Below, one piece after another: positions 1 to 9,591 of a stretch of 64,000 bases of DNA. The translations under genes were made by a program, and so were the position numbers. The notes under the pieces were generated by a model. That model saw only the letters and a program-made list of their open reading frames with translations, did no database searches and was not told where the DNA came from. Each line of letters opens with the position of its first letter. Position 1 is the stretch's first letter. The stretch spans positions 512,066-576,065 of the forward strand of contig NZ_WASO01000014.1 of the NCBI RefSeq assembly GCF_009712605.1, read 5' to 3'. The DNA comes from Paludibacter sp. (GTDB lineage Bacteria > Bacteroidota > Bacteroidia > Bacteroidales > Paludibacteraceae).

Positions 1-389
1 AACGATATTCCGACCGGAAGAATAATATTGAGAGAAGATATTTCAGTGGCAAAACCGGCCGTCTTTAACAAACCCGACAGCGATTCGGCAAAAAAATTAT
101 AGTATTTGAAAAAGCCGAGAAGTCCCAGATTGATCGCGACGCCCGACCATAACCATGTTTTTCTCCCGTTCTTTGATTCTGTTTTATGAATCTGCAAGCC
201 GGTAACGAAGCAGAGAAATGTTGATAATGCAAGCAGAGAAAGAAACCTGATATCCCAGCAACTATAAAAATAGTAACTGGCAATCATCAGAAGCCAGTTT
301 TGTCCCTTTAAAGATTTTCGAAGAGGAAACCAGTAAAGCAGAAATACAATGCAAAAAAAGAACGCGAAGTCTATCGAGTTAAAGAGCAT
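1..389 (-). CDS. MBOAT family O-acyltransferase, N-terminal part
   Basis: The minus frame opens with an ATG at 387-389 and stays open to the window edge, giving 129 codons of an N-terminus; the rest lies outside. It reads MLFNSIDFAFFF, then hydrophobic segments, then a WLWSGVAINLGLLGFFKYYN stretch and an IILPVGIS segment. These are characteristic of AlgI/DltB-like membrane-bound O-acyltransferases that acetylate exported polysaccharides. The GFFKYYNF signature and the LPVGISF region just before the catalytic core are what I rely on. The catalytic His is beyond the window, so activity and substrate cannot be judged. Confidence 0.8.
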   Translation of the reverse strand, partial: MLFNSIDFAFFFCIVFLLYWFPLRKSLKGQNWLLMIASYYFYSCWDIRFLSLLALSTFLCFVTGLQIHKTESKNGRKTWLWSGVAINLGLLGFFKYYNFFAESLSGLLKTAGFATEISSLNIILPVGIS

Positions 390-420
390 ATCAAACTATA
401 AAAAAGCACTGATAATAACA

Positions 421-455
421 GAAAAAGCATCACCCACAGCGAGCGATGCTTTTAT
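421..455 (-). terminator. Rho-independent terminator of ilvE
   Basis: Read on the minus strand, AAAGCATC and GATGCTTT pair around a 13-nt loop. The stem runs into a T-rich tail (TTTTTC) just downstream of the ilvE stop codon. Confidence 0.6.
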
Positions 456-471
456 ATAATCAATTATGAGA

Positions 472-1491
472 TTAGTCTAAAACTGTAACCCAGCCATGAG
501 TATCCGGTTCATCACCATACTGAATGGCTCGCAAATGTTCGTACAATTTTCTTGAAATCGGACCCGGAGTACCATCCTTAGAGATGACATACGATTTATT
601 TTGATCCACATCATCGATGCGGGAAATAGGGCTGATAACAGCAGCCGTACCACATTGACCGGCTTCTTCAAAAGTACCCAGTTCTTCTTCAGGGATTTGA
701 CGACGTTCAACGGTCATACCCATATCTTCAGCCAATTGCATCAGACTTTTATTGGTAATAGACGGGAGTATAGAAGTCGATTCCGGAGTAACGTATGTAT
801 TTTGCTTGATTCCGAAGAAATTAGCAGGACCGCATTCGTCAACATATTTCTTTTCTTTAGCATCAAGATAAAGAACTGACGAATAACCCATTGAGTGAGC
901 TTTCTCTCCGGCAACCAAACTGGCAGCATAGTTACCGCCAACCTTAAATGTACCTGTTCCAAGTGGAGCCGCACGGTCAAATTGACGAAGAATAACTACC
1001 GGAGTTGTCTGGAAACCACCTTTGAAGTAAGGTCCAACAGGAGTTACAAATATCATGAACAAATATTCATTGGAAGGCTTCACGCCAACCTGAGCACTCG
1101 TACCAATCAATAATGGACGAATATAAAGAGAGGCTCCACTTTCATAAGGAGGCACAAAACGTTCATTCAATTTCACCACTCGTTTCACGGCTTCTTCGAA
1201 TTTCTCGATTGGCAACTTCGCCATCATAATACCATCTGATGTAGATTGTAGACGTTTCGCGTTTTCCTCGATACGGAAAATACGAATCTTACCATCTTTA
1301 CCACGAAATGCTTTCAAACCCTCAAATGCCTCTTGTCCGTAGTGCAGACAAGTTGCTGCCATGTGCAACGTAATAGTAGAGTCGGTTGTTTCTTCAATTT
1401 CTCCCCATTGGCCATCTTTGTAAGTACAACGAACATTATAATCCGTTGGCATATAACCAAATGAAAGTTCCGACCAGTTAATTGAATCCAT
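472..1491 (-). CDS. ilvE: Branched-chain amino acid aminotransferase
   Basis: This PLP-dependent class IV (fold type IV) aminotransferase interconverts Leu/Ile/Val with their 2-oxo acids and acts in the cytoplasm. At 339 residues it has the length of the longer BCAT branch (eukaryotic/Bacteroidota-like) rather than the ~309-residue E. coli form. The PLP lysine is K183 in TFKVGGNYAAS. The YGQEAFEGLKAF motif near residues 51-62 and DECGPANFFGI in the C-terminal half are typical cofactor and substrate contacts. It is a single-gene unit with its own promoter upstream and hairpin terminator downstream. Confidence 0.95.
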   Translation of the reverse strand: MDSINWSELSFGYMPTDYNVRCTYKDGQWGEIEETTDSTITLHMAATCLHYGQEAFEGLKAFRGKDGKIRIFRIEENAKRLQSTSDGIMMAKLPIEKFEEAVKRVVKLNERFVPPYESGASLYIRPLLIGTSAQVGVKPSNEYLFMIFVTPVGPYFKGGFQTTPVVILRQFDRAAPLGTGTFKVGGNYAASLVAGEKAHSMGYSSVLYLDAKEKKYVDECGPANFFGIKQNTYVTPESTSILPSITNKSLMQLAEDMGMTVERRQIPEEELGTFEEAGQCGTAAVISPISRIDDVDQNKSYVISKDGTPGPISRKLYEHLRAIQYGDEPDTHGWVTVLD

Positions 1492-1519
1492 AATTATATT
1501 TGTACTGAAAAATTTTTCA

Positions 1520-1550
1520 CAAAGGTATCATTTATTTAGTGTAGAACAAT
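1520..1550 (-). promoter_or_regulatory. Putative ilvE promoter (Bacteroidota type)
   Basis: On the minus strand, TACCTTTG (1520-1527) matches the Bacteroidota -7 consensus TAnnTTTG. An ATTG at 1547-1550 lies 19 nt upstream, in the place of the -33 TTTG element. The start codon follows about 29 nt downstream. Confidence 0.55.
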
Positions 1551-1636
1551 GAAAATCTGAATTAATTGACAAAAAAAGAGCCCTCCAACAGAACAATGTA
1601 ATTTTCACGTTGCACACAAAAATAATCTCGGGTTTC

Positions 1637-1669
1637 TTGTGATGCATCCGATGAAAAAAATTACTTTTG
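1637..1669 (+). promoter_or_regulatory. Putative promoter for the TPR/propeller-tilS genes
   Basis: TTGT at 1637-1640 and TACTTTTG at 1662-1669 are 21 nt apart and fit the Bacteroidota -33/-7 pattern. They sit in the divergent intergenic region 1492-1803 and would leave a leader of about 125 nt before the next start codon. I see nothing else in that gap. Confidence 0.5.
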
Positions 1670-1803
1670 CATACAAAACAGGACAATCTGTTTGAAAACT
1701 CACTAATTTTATTCTCAATCATTTAACTGAGACGAAGCATCATTGTTTCTCACAAAAAAGGCAACAAAACGGCTTCCGTAACCCTCTTTCAAAATATTGA
1801 ACT

Positions 1804-3216
1804 ATGCGCCAACACTCTATTATCGCTTTGGTTCTTTTCTTTTTTTCTCTTTCTGTCAACGCACAAACCATAGCTGAAGGTGAGAGCCTGCTCAACAGCC
1901 AGCGATATTCCGAAGCCTCACGGGTTTTCGGGAATATTCTCAAAAAACGCCCCAATGATGGTGCCGCAAACTATGGATATGGACAGTGTCAAAACAAACT
2001 CGGGAATAAAGAGGAAGCGATTAAATCCTTACAAATAGCCGTCAATAAAAAAATAGCAGCTGCCTATCCTTTGTTGTGTGAATTGTGTTTTGAACAATAT
2101 CATTTTGATGAAGCTATTTCAAATATTGAGGCTTATCTTTCATCACCCAAGGCGATGCCGGCAGAAGCTGCAAAACTCAACAAACTACTTGAAAAAGCCA
2201 AAATCGGAGCGCAGCTATTGCAACACGTAGAGTCCATTACTATTATCGACAGCATGCAGGTTGCCAAAAATGAATTCTACAAATATTACTCAATGGGAAA
2301 AGATCTTGGCACGATAATACCTTCAAAGCAAATACGCAAAAATGCTCCCGATGGTGCCATGGCTTATAAATCACAACGCGGCGACAGAGTTGTTTTTGCA
2401 GACAGTTTGAAGCACAAGCTCGGTCTATACGGTACTTTTCAGATGATTGATTCATGGAGCGAACCAATACCTCTGAGCGATCAGGTAAACGGAACCGGCA
2501 ATATAATTAATTACCCGTTTGTTTCGTCCGACGGAGTTACGCTCTATTTTGCAGCGCAAGGCGCTAATTCGCTTGGAGGATACGATCTGTTTATTACCCG
2601 TTTCAACTCAAAAGACAACAATTATTACGCGCCACAGAATTTAGGGTTTCCATTCAACTCTACGGCAAATGATTATTTGATGGTGGTTGATGAGATCAAT
2701 AATCTTGGTTGGTTTGCCACAGACCGTTCGCAGCCGGAAGGGAAAGTAATGATTTACAAATACCTAACCAATCCGGAGAAAAAGCTAATACAGAGTTCCG
2801 ACACTAATTACCTGAGACTTGCAGCTCAATTGAAAAGCTACAAAAAAGGTAAAGCACCCAAAACGATCGCTCGCAATACAGTAGAACAGGATTTGCCTGC
2901 AACTGTCAAACCCTCTATGGAATTCAGGGTCAATGACACTATTAGCTACACATCAATAGACCAGTTTAAGAGTGCTAAAGCCCGTGAAATATATTTACAG
3001 GCAGATTCGTTGGAAAAAGCACAAACGAGACTACAAGGTGAGTTGAACCAGCAGCGTTCAGCCTATAGCGCTACAGAGTCAGCAGAAGAAAGAAGTAAAA
3101 TTCAGCCTGAAATCTTACGTCTTGAAAGAGAAGTGAACGGACTGATAAACAAACCTCAAAATCTTTACATACAAGCCCGGCAAACTGAAATTGAAGCTCT
3201 TATAGAAAAGCGATAA
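1804..3216 (+). CDS. TPR and PD40-type propeller periplasmic protein
   Basis: The N-terminus MRQHSIIALVLFFFSLSVNAQ is a cleavable signal peptide ending in an A-Q site. Residues ~22-110 form tetratricopeptide-like helices (SLLNSQRYSEASRVFGNILK, then GQCQNKLGNKEEAIKSL). The middle (~170-315) has WD40-like/PD40 repeat character (FVSSDGVTLYFAAQG, GGYDLFITRF), as in Bacteroidota OmpA-linked or gliding-associated proteins. The C-terminus (~395-470) is a charged coiled coil. No OmpA peptidoglycan-binding domain is present, so it differs from the common TPR-PD40-OmpA architecture. It lies 8 nt upstream of tilS and is probably co-transcribed. Specific role unknown. Confidence 0.8.
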   Translation: MRQHSIIALVLFFFSLSVNAQTIAEGESLLNSQRYSEASRVFGNILKKRPNDGAANYGYGQCQNKLGNKEEAIKSLQIAVNKKIAAAYPLLCELCFEQYHFDEAISNIEAYLSSPKAMPAEAAKLNKLLEKAKIGAQLLQHVESITIIDSMQVAKNEFYKYYSMGKDLGTIIPSKQIRKNAPDGAMAYKSQRGDRVVFADSLKHKLGLYGTFQMIDSWSEPIPLSDQVNGTGNIINYPFVSSDGVTLYFAAQGANSLGGYDLFITRFNSKDNNYYAPQNLGFPFNSTANDYLMVVDEINNLGWFATDRSQPEGKVMIYKYLTNPEKKLIQSSDTNYLRLAAQLKSYKKGKAPKTIARNTVEQDLPATVKPSMEFRVNDTISYTSIDQFKSAKAREIYLQADSLEKAQTRLQGELNQQRSAYSATESAEERSKIQPEILRLEREVNGLINKPQNLYIQARQTEIEALIEKR

Positions 3217-3224
3217 ATCCCCAA

Positions 3225-4565
3225 ATGGAATTTTCCCACAAAGTCATATCGTATATTAAAGCCCATCAACTTTGCAGCGAAGGAGCAAAACTGATTGTGG
3301 GAGTTAGCGGCGGAGCTGATTCCATCGCATTGCTTCATTTTTTACATAATGCTGGTTATGAATGTATAGTAGCTCACTGCAATTTCCATTTACGTGGAAT
3401 TGAATCGGATACTGACGAAGCTTTCGTAAAAGATTTTGCCGAAAAATGGCACATCCCCTTTTTCTCAACATCATTTGATACTAAAACGTTTGCCAAAGAA
3501 AAAGGAATTTCAATTGAAATGGCAGCACGCGATCTCAGGTATGATTGGTTTGACGTATTAAAACAAGAGCAAAATGCAGATGCAATTGCTATTGCTCACC
3601 ACCTTGATGACTCTATTGAAACTTTCTTCATCAACCTTTCCAGAGGCACCGGGTTGCGTGGGTTGTTGGGAATTCAACCTAAGCAAGGCAGCATTATACG
3701 ACCTTTTCTATCGGTCTCCAGAGACGATATAAACAACTACATATCCATCAACCATTTACAATCGCGAATAGATTTGTCGAATTTCGATCAGTTGATTATT
3801 CGCAATAAAATTCGACATTCATTGATTCCGATTTTCGAATCATTTAATCCTTCATTCAGGCAAATAATGATGGACAACTTCACTCGATTAGGAGAACTGA
3901 GTGAAGTGGCAAATACTCTTATTGAATCGTTTAAAAAAGAGGCTGTAATTGATCATGAGGGCTACATTTCAATCTCCATAAGCAAATTGCGAAATCAAAC
4001 AAATACACATTATTTTCTCTTTGAGCTGCTTAAACCTTATAATTTCAATGACGCAACAGTAAATGACATCCTGTATCATATTGATGGAGAATCAGGTAAG
4101 TCATTCTTTTCCTCAACACACAGAGCAATTAAAGACAGAAATTATCTATTAGTAACTCCCTATATATCAGTTGATAGCTCAACTTATTCAATATCAGAAG
4201 ATACATTCAGTATAAACAAACCGATCAATCTTGTTTTATCACAACCTATCAGTATTGAAACAACCAGCATTGTAAAAAACAACAATGTTGCCTGTATCGA
4301 TTTTGAAAAGCTCACTTTTCCTCTTAAGATAAGACGCCCTAAAGAAGGAGACTTCTTTTATCCCTTAGGAATGAAAGGCAAAAAGAAATTAAGTGATTTT
4401 TTTATCGATAAGAAATTCAATCTGCTTGAAAAAGAAAATTGTTGGCTACTAACATCTGAAGATCAGATTGTTTGGGTTATTGGATATCGCATCGACGATC
4501 GTTTTAAAATCGACGACAATTCAAAAAAAATGATAAAAATCAGTTTATCAAAAGATATTGTGTGA
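3225..4565 (+). CDS. tilS: tRNA(Ile)-lysidine synthase
   Basis: TilS attaches lysine to C34 of the CAU-anticodon tRNA-Ile using ATP, which lets it read AUA codons. The N-type ATP-pyrophosphatase P-loop SGGADS is at residues 28-33. AHHLDDSIETFFINLSRGTG (about residues 125-144) is the conserved tRNA-binding and catalytic loop. The C-terminal domain with RRPKEGDFFYPLGMKGKKKL matches the TilS-C substrate-binding domain. Length 446 is normal. The codon use is AT-rich like its neighbours, and the gene follows the TPR protein closely. Confidence 0.95.
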   Translation: MEFSHKVISYIKAHQLCSEGAKLIVGVSGGADSIALLHFLHNAGYECIVAHCNFHLRGIESDTDEAFVKDFAEKWHIPFFSTSFDTKTFAKEKGISIEMAARDLRYDWFDVLKQEQNADAIAIAHHLDDSIETFFINLSRGTGLRGLLGIQPKQGSIIRPFLSVSRDDINNYISINHLQSRIDLSNFDQLIIRNKIRHSLIPIFESFNPSFRQIMMDNFTRLGELSEVANTLIESFKKEAVIDHEGYISISISKLRNQTNTHYFLFELLKPYNFNDATVNDILYHIDGESGKSFFSSTHRAIKDRNYLLVTPYISVDSSTYSISEDTFSINKPINLVLSQPISIETTSIVKNNNVACIDFEKLTFPLKIRRPKEGDFFYPLGMKGKKKLSDFFIDKKFNLLEKENCWLLTSEDQIVWVIGYRIDDRFKIDDNSKKMIKISLSKDIV

Positions 4566-4588
4566 TTTATAAAAAATATATATCTTTG
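4557..4588 (+). promoter_or_regulatory. Putative rho promoter
   Basis: ATTG (4557-4560, overlapping the last codons of tilS) and TATCTTTG (4581-4588) are 20 nt apart and fit the Bacteroidota -33/-7 elements. The predicted transcript has a leader of roughly 140 nt before the rho start codon. That is long for this compact region and could host the autoregulation known for rho in other bacteria (inference). Confidence 0.55.
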
Positions 4589-4734
4589 CATCGCAAAACT
4601 TCACGAGCTACTTCGTCTTTTGTACCTATCATTCACAAAAATCCCATTTCAATTTACAAAAATACTTCCGGACTCTGAACGATTCCGATATTAGAACTGC
4701 TTGTGCTCAGCACAAAATTACCACAAACAAAAAT

Positions 4735-6552
4735 ATGTATAACATTCTAGAACTAAGAGAAAAAGATCTTGCTGACCTGAAAGCTATTGCCAACGACATG
4801 CAGATTAAACGCTTCGAGTCGTTGTCAAAAGATGAGCTGGTTTACAGGATTCTTGATGAGCAGGCTATTACCAAAGCCGCAGAAAAAAAAGCGGAGGTAA
4901 AAGATGGTGATGATGCAAAAAAACGAAGAACACGCATGAAAAGCAACAACAAACCAGTTGCCGGAAGTAGCGGGGAACCACAAAAAGCTGCATCTCCTGC
5001 ACAACCAACTCCCTCCCCTAAAAAAGAAAGCTCTGTTGCAACTTCACCCTCCTCTCAAAAGCAAGAGATTTCAAAGGAAACAACAACTCCTCAAAATCAA
5101 AAACCAAGACAACAGCAAAAGCAGAAGAATCAACAACCCAAGCAGGATATGCCTAAACCAGCACCTGTTTATGCAAAACAACCCGTAAAAGACACTTCGG
5201 AGATTGTAGCTGAAAGCACGCCCGAAGAACAAGAATTTTCTCCGGTTGCAGAAGTTACTGTATCACAAGAGCCTCAGATCATTGAAGCTCCTGTTGTCAC
5301 AAATCAAAATCAGCAAAACAGGCAACAACGCCCACAAAATAGCAACAATAATTCTAATCAGAATTATCAGAACCAAAACAATCAGGGCAACCAGAAAAAG
5401 CAAAATAGCGAACCGACCGAAAAGCCTTACGAATTTGAAGGCATTCTTACCGGATCCGGCGTATTTGAACCAATGCAGGACGGTTATGGTTTTCTGCGTT
5501 CTCCGGATTATAACTATTTTACTTCACCTGACGACATTTACGTTTCTCAGTCGCAAATAAAACTTTTCGGGCTTAAAAAAGGAGATACCGTAGAAGGTGC
5601 CATTCGCCCTCCAAAAGAAGGTGAAAAGTACTTCCCGCTTATAAAGGTTACAAAAATCAACGGCCGCACTCCCGAATTTGTGCGCGATCGTTTGGCTTTC
5701 GACCACCTTACTCCACTTTTCCCGGATGAAAAATTCAACCTGACAACCCGCAAAAATGACCCGCTATCGGTTCGTGTTGTCGATTTGTTTTCACCGATTG
5801 GTAAAGGTCAGCGTGGTTTGATTGTTGCTCAACCGAAAACCGGTAAAACTATATTATTAAAGGATATTGCAAATGCCATATCGGCAAACCACCCTGAAGT
5901 TTACATGATTATACTTCTTATTGACGAACGTCCTGAAGAGGTAACCGACATGGAACGCAGCGTAAATGCCGAAGTGATTGCATCTACATTCGACGAACCA
6001 GCAGAACGTCACGTAAAAGTAGCCGACATTGTTCTTGAAAAAGCAAAACGTCTGGTAGAATGTGGTCACGATGTGGTAATCTTATTGGACTCAATTACCC
6101 GTTTGGCACGTGCTTATAACACGGTAGCGCCTGCTTCCGGAAAAGTTTTGTCCGGCGGTGTTGACGCAAATGCTCTTCACAAACCAAAACGCTTCTTCGG
6201 AGCAGCTCGTAACATTGAAAACGGAGGTAGTCTCACTATCATTGCTACCGCGCTTACTGAAACCGGATCAAAAATGGATGATGTGATCTTTGAAGAATTC
6301 AAAGGAACCGGTAATATGGAATTACAGCTCGATCGTAAATTGTCGAACAAGCGTATTTTCCCGGCTGTGGACATTATGTCGTCAAGCACCCGTCGCGACG
6401 ATTTGCTCCACGATGCTGAAACACTCAACAGAATGTGGATTTTGCGCAAGTATCTTTCCGACATGAACCCTGTTGAAGCAATGGAATTTTTGAAAGAACG
6501 TCTCGAACGCACAGAAACCAATGAAGAATTTCTGGCAACAATGAACGGATAA
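4735..6552 (+). CDS. rho: Transcription termination factor Rho with Gln/Asn-rich insert
   Basis: Rho is a hexameric RNA-dependent ATPase that terminates transcription. Order of domains: Rho_N helical domain (residues ~1-45, [17 protein letters not shown]), then a low-complexity region (~46-230) rich in Gln, Asn, Pro and Lys, then the cold-shock-like RNA-binding domain ([20 protein letters not shown], ~234-300). The RecA-like ATPase follows with Walker A QPKTGKT (~365-371), Walker [14 protein letters not shown] and the Q-loop/R-loop region. At 605 residues it is far longer than the 419-residue E. coli protein because of the disordered insert. Such inserts are known in Bacteroidales Rho and have been linked to phase separation. 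A single-gene unit. Confidence 0.95.
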   Translation: MYNILELREKDLADLKAIANDMQIKRFESLSKDELVYRILDEQAITKAAEKKAEVKDGDDAKKRRTRMKSNNKPVAGSSGEPQKAASPAQPTPSPKKESSVATSPSSQKQEISKETTTPQNQKPRQQQKQKNQQPKQDMPKPAPVYAKQPVKDTSEIVAESTPEEQEFSPVAEVTVSQEPQIIEAPVVTNQNQQNRQQRPQNSNNNSNQNYQNQNNQGNQKKQNSEPTEKPYEFEGILTGSGVFEPMQDGYGFLRSPDYNYFTSPDDIYVSQSQIKLFGLKKGDTVEGAIRPPKEGEKYFPLIKVTKINGRTPEFVRDRLAFDHLTPLFPDEKFNLTTRKNDPLSVRVVDLFSPIGKGQRGLIVAQPKTGKTILLKDIANAISANHPEVYMIILLIDERPEEVTDMERSVNAEVIASTFDEPAERHVKVADIVLEKAKRLVECGHDVVILLDSITRLARAYNTVAPASGKVLSGGVDANALHKPKRFFGAARNIENGGSLTIIATALTETGSKMDDVIFEEFKGTGNMELQLDRKLSNKRIFPAVDIMSSSTRRDDLLHDAETLNRMWILRKYLSDMNPVEAMEFLKERLERTETNEEFLATMNG

Positions 6553-6576
6553 TACAAAACTGCACAATTCATAACT

Positions 6577-6620
6577 AACAGAGCATTAAGACTCAACTTG
6601 TCTTATGCTCTGTTGTTGTT
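6577..6620 (+). terminator. Rho-independent terminator of rho
   Basis: AACAGAGCAT...AAGAC pairs with GTCTTATGCTCTGTT (one bulged base), and the stem is followed by GTTGTTT. The hairpin covers the possible upstream TTG start of the next gene at 6598, which argues for the later ATG at 6634. Confidence 0.7.
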
Positions 6621-6633
6621 TAAAAGCCTTCCT

Positions 6634-7560
6634 ATGTCACTACCCTACAACGATTACACAACACGACTCCGGGAAATATTAGGTGTTCGTGTTCAGAAGA
6701 TTTCCATCAATGCCGGATTTACATGTCCAAACCGGGACGGAAAAGTAGGAAAAGGAGGTTGCACTTACTGCAACAATCAAACTTTTAACCCTGAATATTG
6801 CATGCAGGATAAAAGTGTAACGCAACAAATAACTGAAGGCATTTCGTTTTTCAGAAAGAAGCACGAAGAGCAAAAATTTCTGGCATATTTTCAGGCCTAT
6901 ACCAATACCTACGGCGAACTCCGCCATTTAATCAGTTTATACGAAGAAGCGTTAACTTATCCTGATGTGATCGGCCTTGTAATTGGCACCAGACCTGACT
7001 GCGTTAATGAAGAACTTCTCGATTATTTTCAAAAACTATCTCGCAAATGCTACGTAATGATTGAATATGGCGTGGAATCGACCAACGATAAAACTCTCAA
7101 CTTTATAAATCGCGGTCACACATTTGAAAATGCGCAAAATGCCATTCGTGCAACCGCGGAACGAGGTATATACACAGCCGCACACCTTATACTGGGACTT
7201 CCCGGCGAAGACCGGCCTACCCTACTCTCACACGCCTTGCACTTATCAAAATTACCACTTACCGCCATTAAACTGCATCAACTTCAGCTAATCAAAGGAA
7301 CTGCAATGGCTCAACAATATATAAAACATCCGGAATGGTTCCGTCTGTTTTCAGTTGATGAGTATATTGATTTGTGTATTGATTTTCTGGAATTACTTCA
7401 TCCCGATATATCTATTGAACGGTTTACGTCTCTGTCTCCCTACCATTTACTTTTAGCTCCAGATTGGAAAGTAAAAAATTACGAATTCGTTGTAAAACTA
7501 CAACGCAGAATGAAAGAAAGGAATACCCAACAAGGTAAATTATATCATTCCCTGATATAA
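6634..7560 (+). CDS. TIGR01212/YhcC-type radical SAM protein
   Basis: A 308-residue radical SAM enzyme of the YhcC/TIGR01212 family. The cluster-binding cysteines have the non-canonical CX11CX2C spacing in CPNRDGKVGKGGCTYC, a hallmark of this family and close to the Elp3-type CX9CX2C. It carries the family motifs GTRPDC, VMIEYGVESTNDKTL and HLILGLPGE. The reaction of the family is not established; a role in RNA modification is often proposed by analogy to Elp3. I start it at ATG 6634 because the in-frame TTG at 6598 lies inside the rho terminator. Confidence 0.85.
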   Translation: MSLPYNDYTTRLREILGVRVQKISINAGFTCPNRDGKVGKGGCTYCNNQTFNPEYCMQDKSVTQQITEGISFFRKKHEEQKFLAYFQAYTNTYGELRHLISLYEEALTYPDVIGLVIGTRPDCVNEELLDYFQKLSRKCYVMIEYGVESTNDKTLNFINRGHTFENAQNAIRATAERGIYTAAHLILGLPGEDRPTLLSHALHLSKLPLTAIKLHQLQLIKGTAMAQQYIKHPEWFRLFSVDEYIDLCIDFLELLHPDISIERFTSLSPYHLLLAPDWKVKNYEFVVKLQRRMKERNTQQGKLYHSLI

Positions 7561-7583
7561 TTTTTCAAAAACATTTTTTTCAC

Positions 7584-7591
7584 TAAATTTG
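7584..7591 (+). promoter_or_regulatory. Putative -7 element of the TPR regulator gene
   Basis: TAAATTTG matches the TAnnTTTG consensus and lies 40 nt before the start codon. No clear -33 element is seen. Confidence 0.4.
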
Positions 7592-7630
7592 TTCCGCCAA
7601 AATTAATAACCATTTAAACCATTCTGCTTA

Positions 7631-9271
7631 ATGTACCGTTTCCTGTGCCTGCTTTTTATGTATGCACTGTTAGTCATGTCATGTAGTCATTCTACACATG
7701 AACAAAAGCTTTTACTTACACAGGCTGACAGCCTTATGCAAATAAAACCCGACAGTGCGCTCAAGCTGCTCAAAAAAATTACCAACTACAAACAACTCGC
7801 AAATGGAGACAAAGCGTTGTTTGCTATACTCTGGAATAAGGCTCTTTTAAAAAACGACATAGAAGTTTCATCGGACACTCTAATCCGTTACGCAACAAAT
7901 TATTTTGGGAATAATGACCCTGTAAATGCCGGCTACGCATGGTATTTATTATCAAGATGCGAAAAAAGCAAGGGAAACGCGCAAGGAGAAGCCGATGCCT
8001 TATTCAAAGCTCAGGAATATGCCATTAACAGTAAAAACCTTAAGCTTCAGGCTTGCGTGTGGGATGCGAAATCATTAATGTATAAGAGCCAGCATAAACT
8101 GGACAGTATGTATCGCTATACAAATATGGCTTATCGGGCATTTCAAAAACAAAAAGACACTCGTAACGCGGTTATTTGTTTATTAAATATGGGAGTAAAC
8201 AGTTCTATGTCAAAACGTGTTGATAGAGCTTTAGCTTATTATCTAAAAGCAGAGGAGCTTGCAAAACACACAAATGAACCCCTTTTATTATCTTCTGCAT
8301 ACATACAACTCAGCTATACTTATTATCAAATGGGTGACTATCCCAAAGCTCTTCAATATTCACGTTTATCCACAAAGACATCAGACTGCTATGATTATAA
8401 CAAATGGATAAACATGGCTTCAATTTATATTAAAACCGGAGCATTAGACTCTGCGCATTACTATTTATCGAAGTGCTCACCTTCTGAGGATAGGATCAAA
8501 TTCTACTATGAATTATGGGAAACCCTGCATGAAAAACGGGGAGATTTCAAAAATGCTCTTACATACGAAAAGAAATACGCTTTTATCCTTGATTCTCTGA
8601 ATAAAAAGTCCCTCTCTGAGAGTTTTGCCGGATTAGAAAAAAAGTACAACTACCAAAAATACCAAAGTGAAAATCAGTCTCTCACTATCAACAATCAAAG
8701 AAAAAATATTCTGATTCTTATTTTACTTCTGCTTTTGAGCTGCGTAGCCATGTTGTTATTCATCTTCAAAAATCGTCAGCATCGAAAATTATTGATTCAA
8801 CAACGGCTATTAACATCTAAAGAAGAAGCACTTGTCAAAAAAGAACAGGAAAAAAATACCATTCTCACAAAGCAGTTTGATATACAACAAAACGCCCTGA
8901 AGGCAATTAGCCTGTTGAAGCAAAATGCATCTACATTCATTAAAGAAGATGATGTTTTCAAAAATACCAAAACAAAAAAAGAATTTGTCACCCAACAAAA
9001 CGAAGCACTCTCTGCTCTTTATAAAAACACTATCGAGAATGTAGACCTGCTTTACAATAATATTTCAAAACGGTTAGCCACTTCATTCCCCGATTTACTC
9101 GAAAGCGATATTTTAATCTGCTGCCTGCTACTGGCAGGATTCGATAATATATCTATAGCATCACTTTTAGATATCCTCCCAAAATCTTATAACATGCGGA
9201 GAACCATCTTGCGAAAGAAACTGAATATTCCACACGAAGTTAATTTAACCGAATTTCTCGCCAATTTTTAA
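7631..9271 (+). CDS. Membrane-anchored TPR regulator-like lipoprotein
   Basis: A 546-residue protein. The lipoprotein signal ends in LLVMSC (Cys18). Periplasmic tetratricopeptide repeats (~30-330) are followed by one transmembrane helix (~359-380, ILILILLLLLSCVAMLLFIF), a cytoplasmic coiled coil (~385-430), and a C-terminal helical segment (FPDLLESDILICCLLLAGF...LRKKLNIP) that looks like a LuxR/SARP-like DNA-binding helix-turn-helix. This TPR-TM-coil-HTH layout is frequent in Bacteroidota, where it is thought to sense periplasmic signals and regulate nearby genes; no target is proven. Two very small ORFs lie just downstream on the same strand and are plausible targets (inference). Confidence 0.75.
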   Translation: MYRFLCLLFMYALLVMSCSHSTHEQKLLLTQADSLMQIKPDSALKLLKKITNYKQLANGDKALFAILWNKALLKNDIEVSSDTLIRYATNYFGNNDPVNAGYAWYLLSRCEKSKGNAQGEADALFKAQEYAINSKNLKLQACVWDAKSLMYKSQHKLDSMYRYTNMAYRAFQKQKDTRNAVICLLNMGVNSSMSKRVDRALAYYLKAEELAKHTNEPLLLSSAYIQLSYTYYQMGDYPKALQYSRLSTKTSDCYDYNKWINMASIYIKTGALDSAHYYLSKCSPSEDRIKFYYELWETLHEKRGDFKNALTYEKKYAFILDSLNKKSLSESFAGLEKKYNYQKYQSENQSLTINNQRKNILILILLLLLSCVAMLLFIFKNRQHRKLLIQQRLLTSKEEALVKKEQEKNTILTKQFDIQQNALKAISLLKQNASTFIKEDDVFKNTKTKKEFVTQQNEALSALYKNTIENVDLLYNNISKRLATSFPDLLESDILICCLLLAGFDNISIASLLDILPKSYNMRRTILRKKLNIPHEVNLTEFLANF

Positions 9272-9396
9272 GCCTGTTTTCCCCTTGCAAAAGTGGCCTA
9301 TTTTATCAATAGGTATCTAGAAAAGCCCAATATACGACATATAACATTAGTATACTGCACATTATGAATTATGTAATAATTCTTAAATAGGTATGC

Positions 9397-9404
9397 TATT
9401 TTTG
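9397..9404 (+). promoter_or_regulatory. Putative -7 element for the 39-residue ORF
   Basis: TATTTTTG matches TAnnTTTG and lies 67 nt upstream of the small ORF at 9472. Confidence 0.4.
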
Positions 9405-9471
9405 CCGTTTTTTAATCAAATATCAACGAATAACCAATAATTTTACAGAAACAATAATCATTAATTTGTTT

Positions 9472-9591
9472 ATGAAAACAATACAGACATTACGTTTTGT
9501 TCTTCTCACCCTAACCTTCGGATGTTTCAAAGGCACTGTTGTGTTTGGTGATGGAGATGATGATCCTACTAATCCTCCAATAAAACCTTGA
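9472..9591 (+). CDS. Short secreted peptide (39 residues)
   Basis: The ORF reads from ATG to TGA and encodes a basic start (MKTIQTLRF), a hydrophobic core (VLLTLTFGCF), and an acidic Pro-rich tail (DGDDDPTNPPIKP). This is the shape of a signal peptide plus a short exported tail. A TAnnTTTG box lies upstream. Placement after a membrane TPR regulator resembles loci in Bacteroidales where tiny secreted peptides follow such regulators. It is too short for family assignment. No hairpin terminator is evident after it. Confidence 0.5.
   Translation: MKTIQTLRFVLLTLTFGCFKGTVVFGDGDDDPTNPPIKP

Noticed and set aside
6598..6633. TTG upstream start for the radical SAM gene
   Set aside because: It lies inside the rho terminator hairpin, and the extra residues have no homology.
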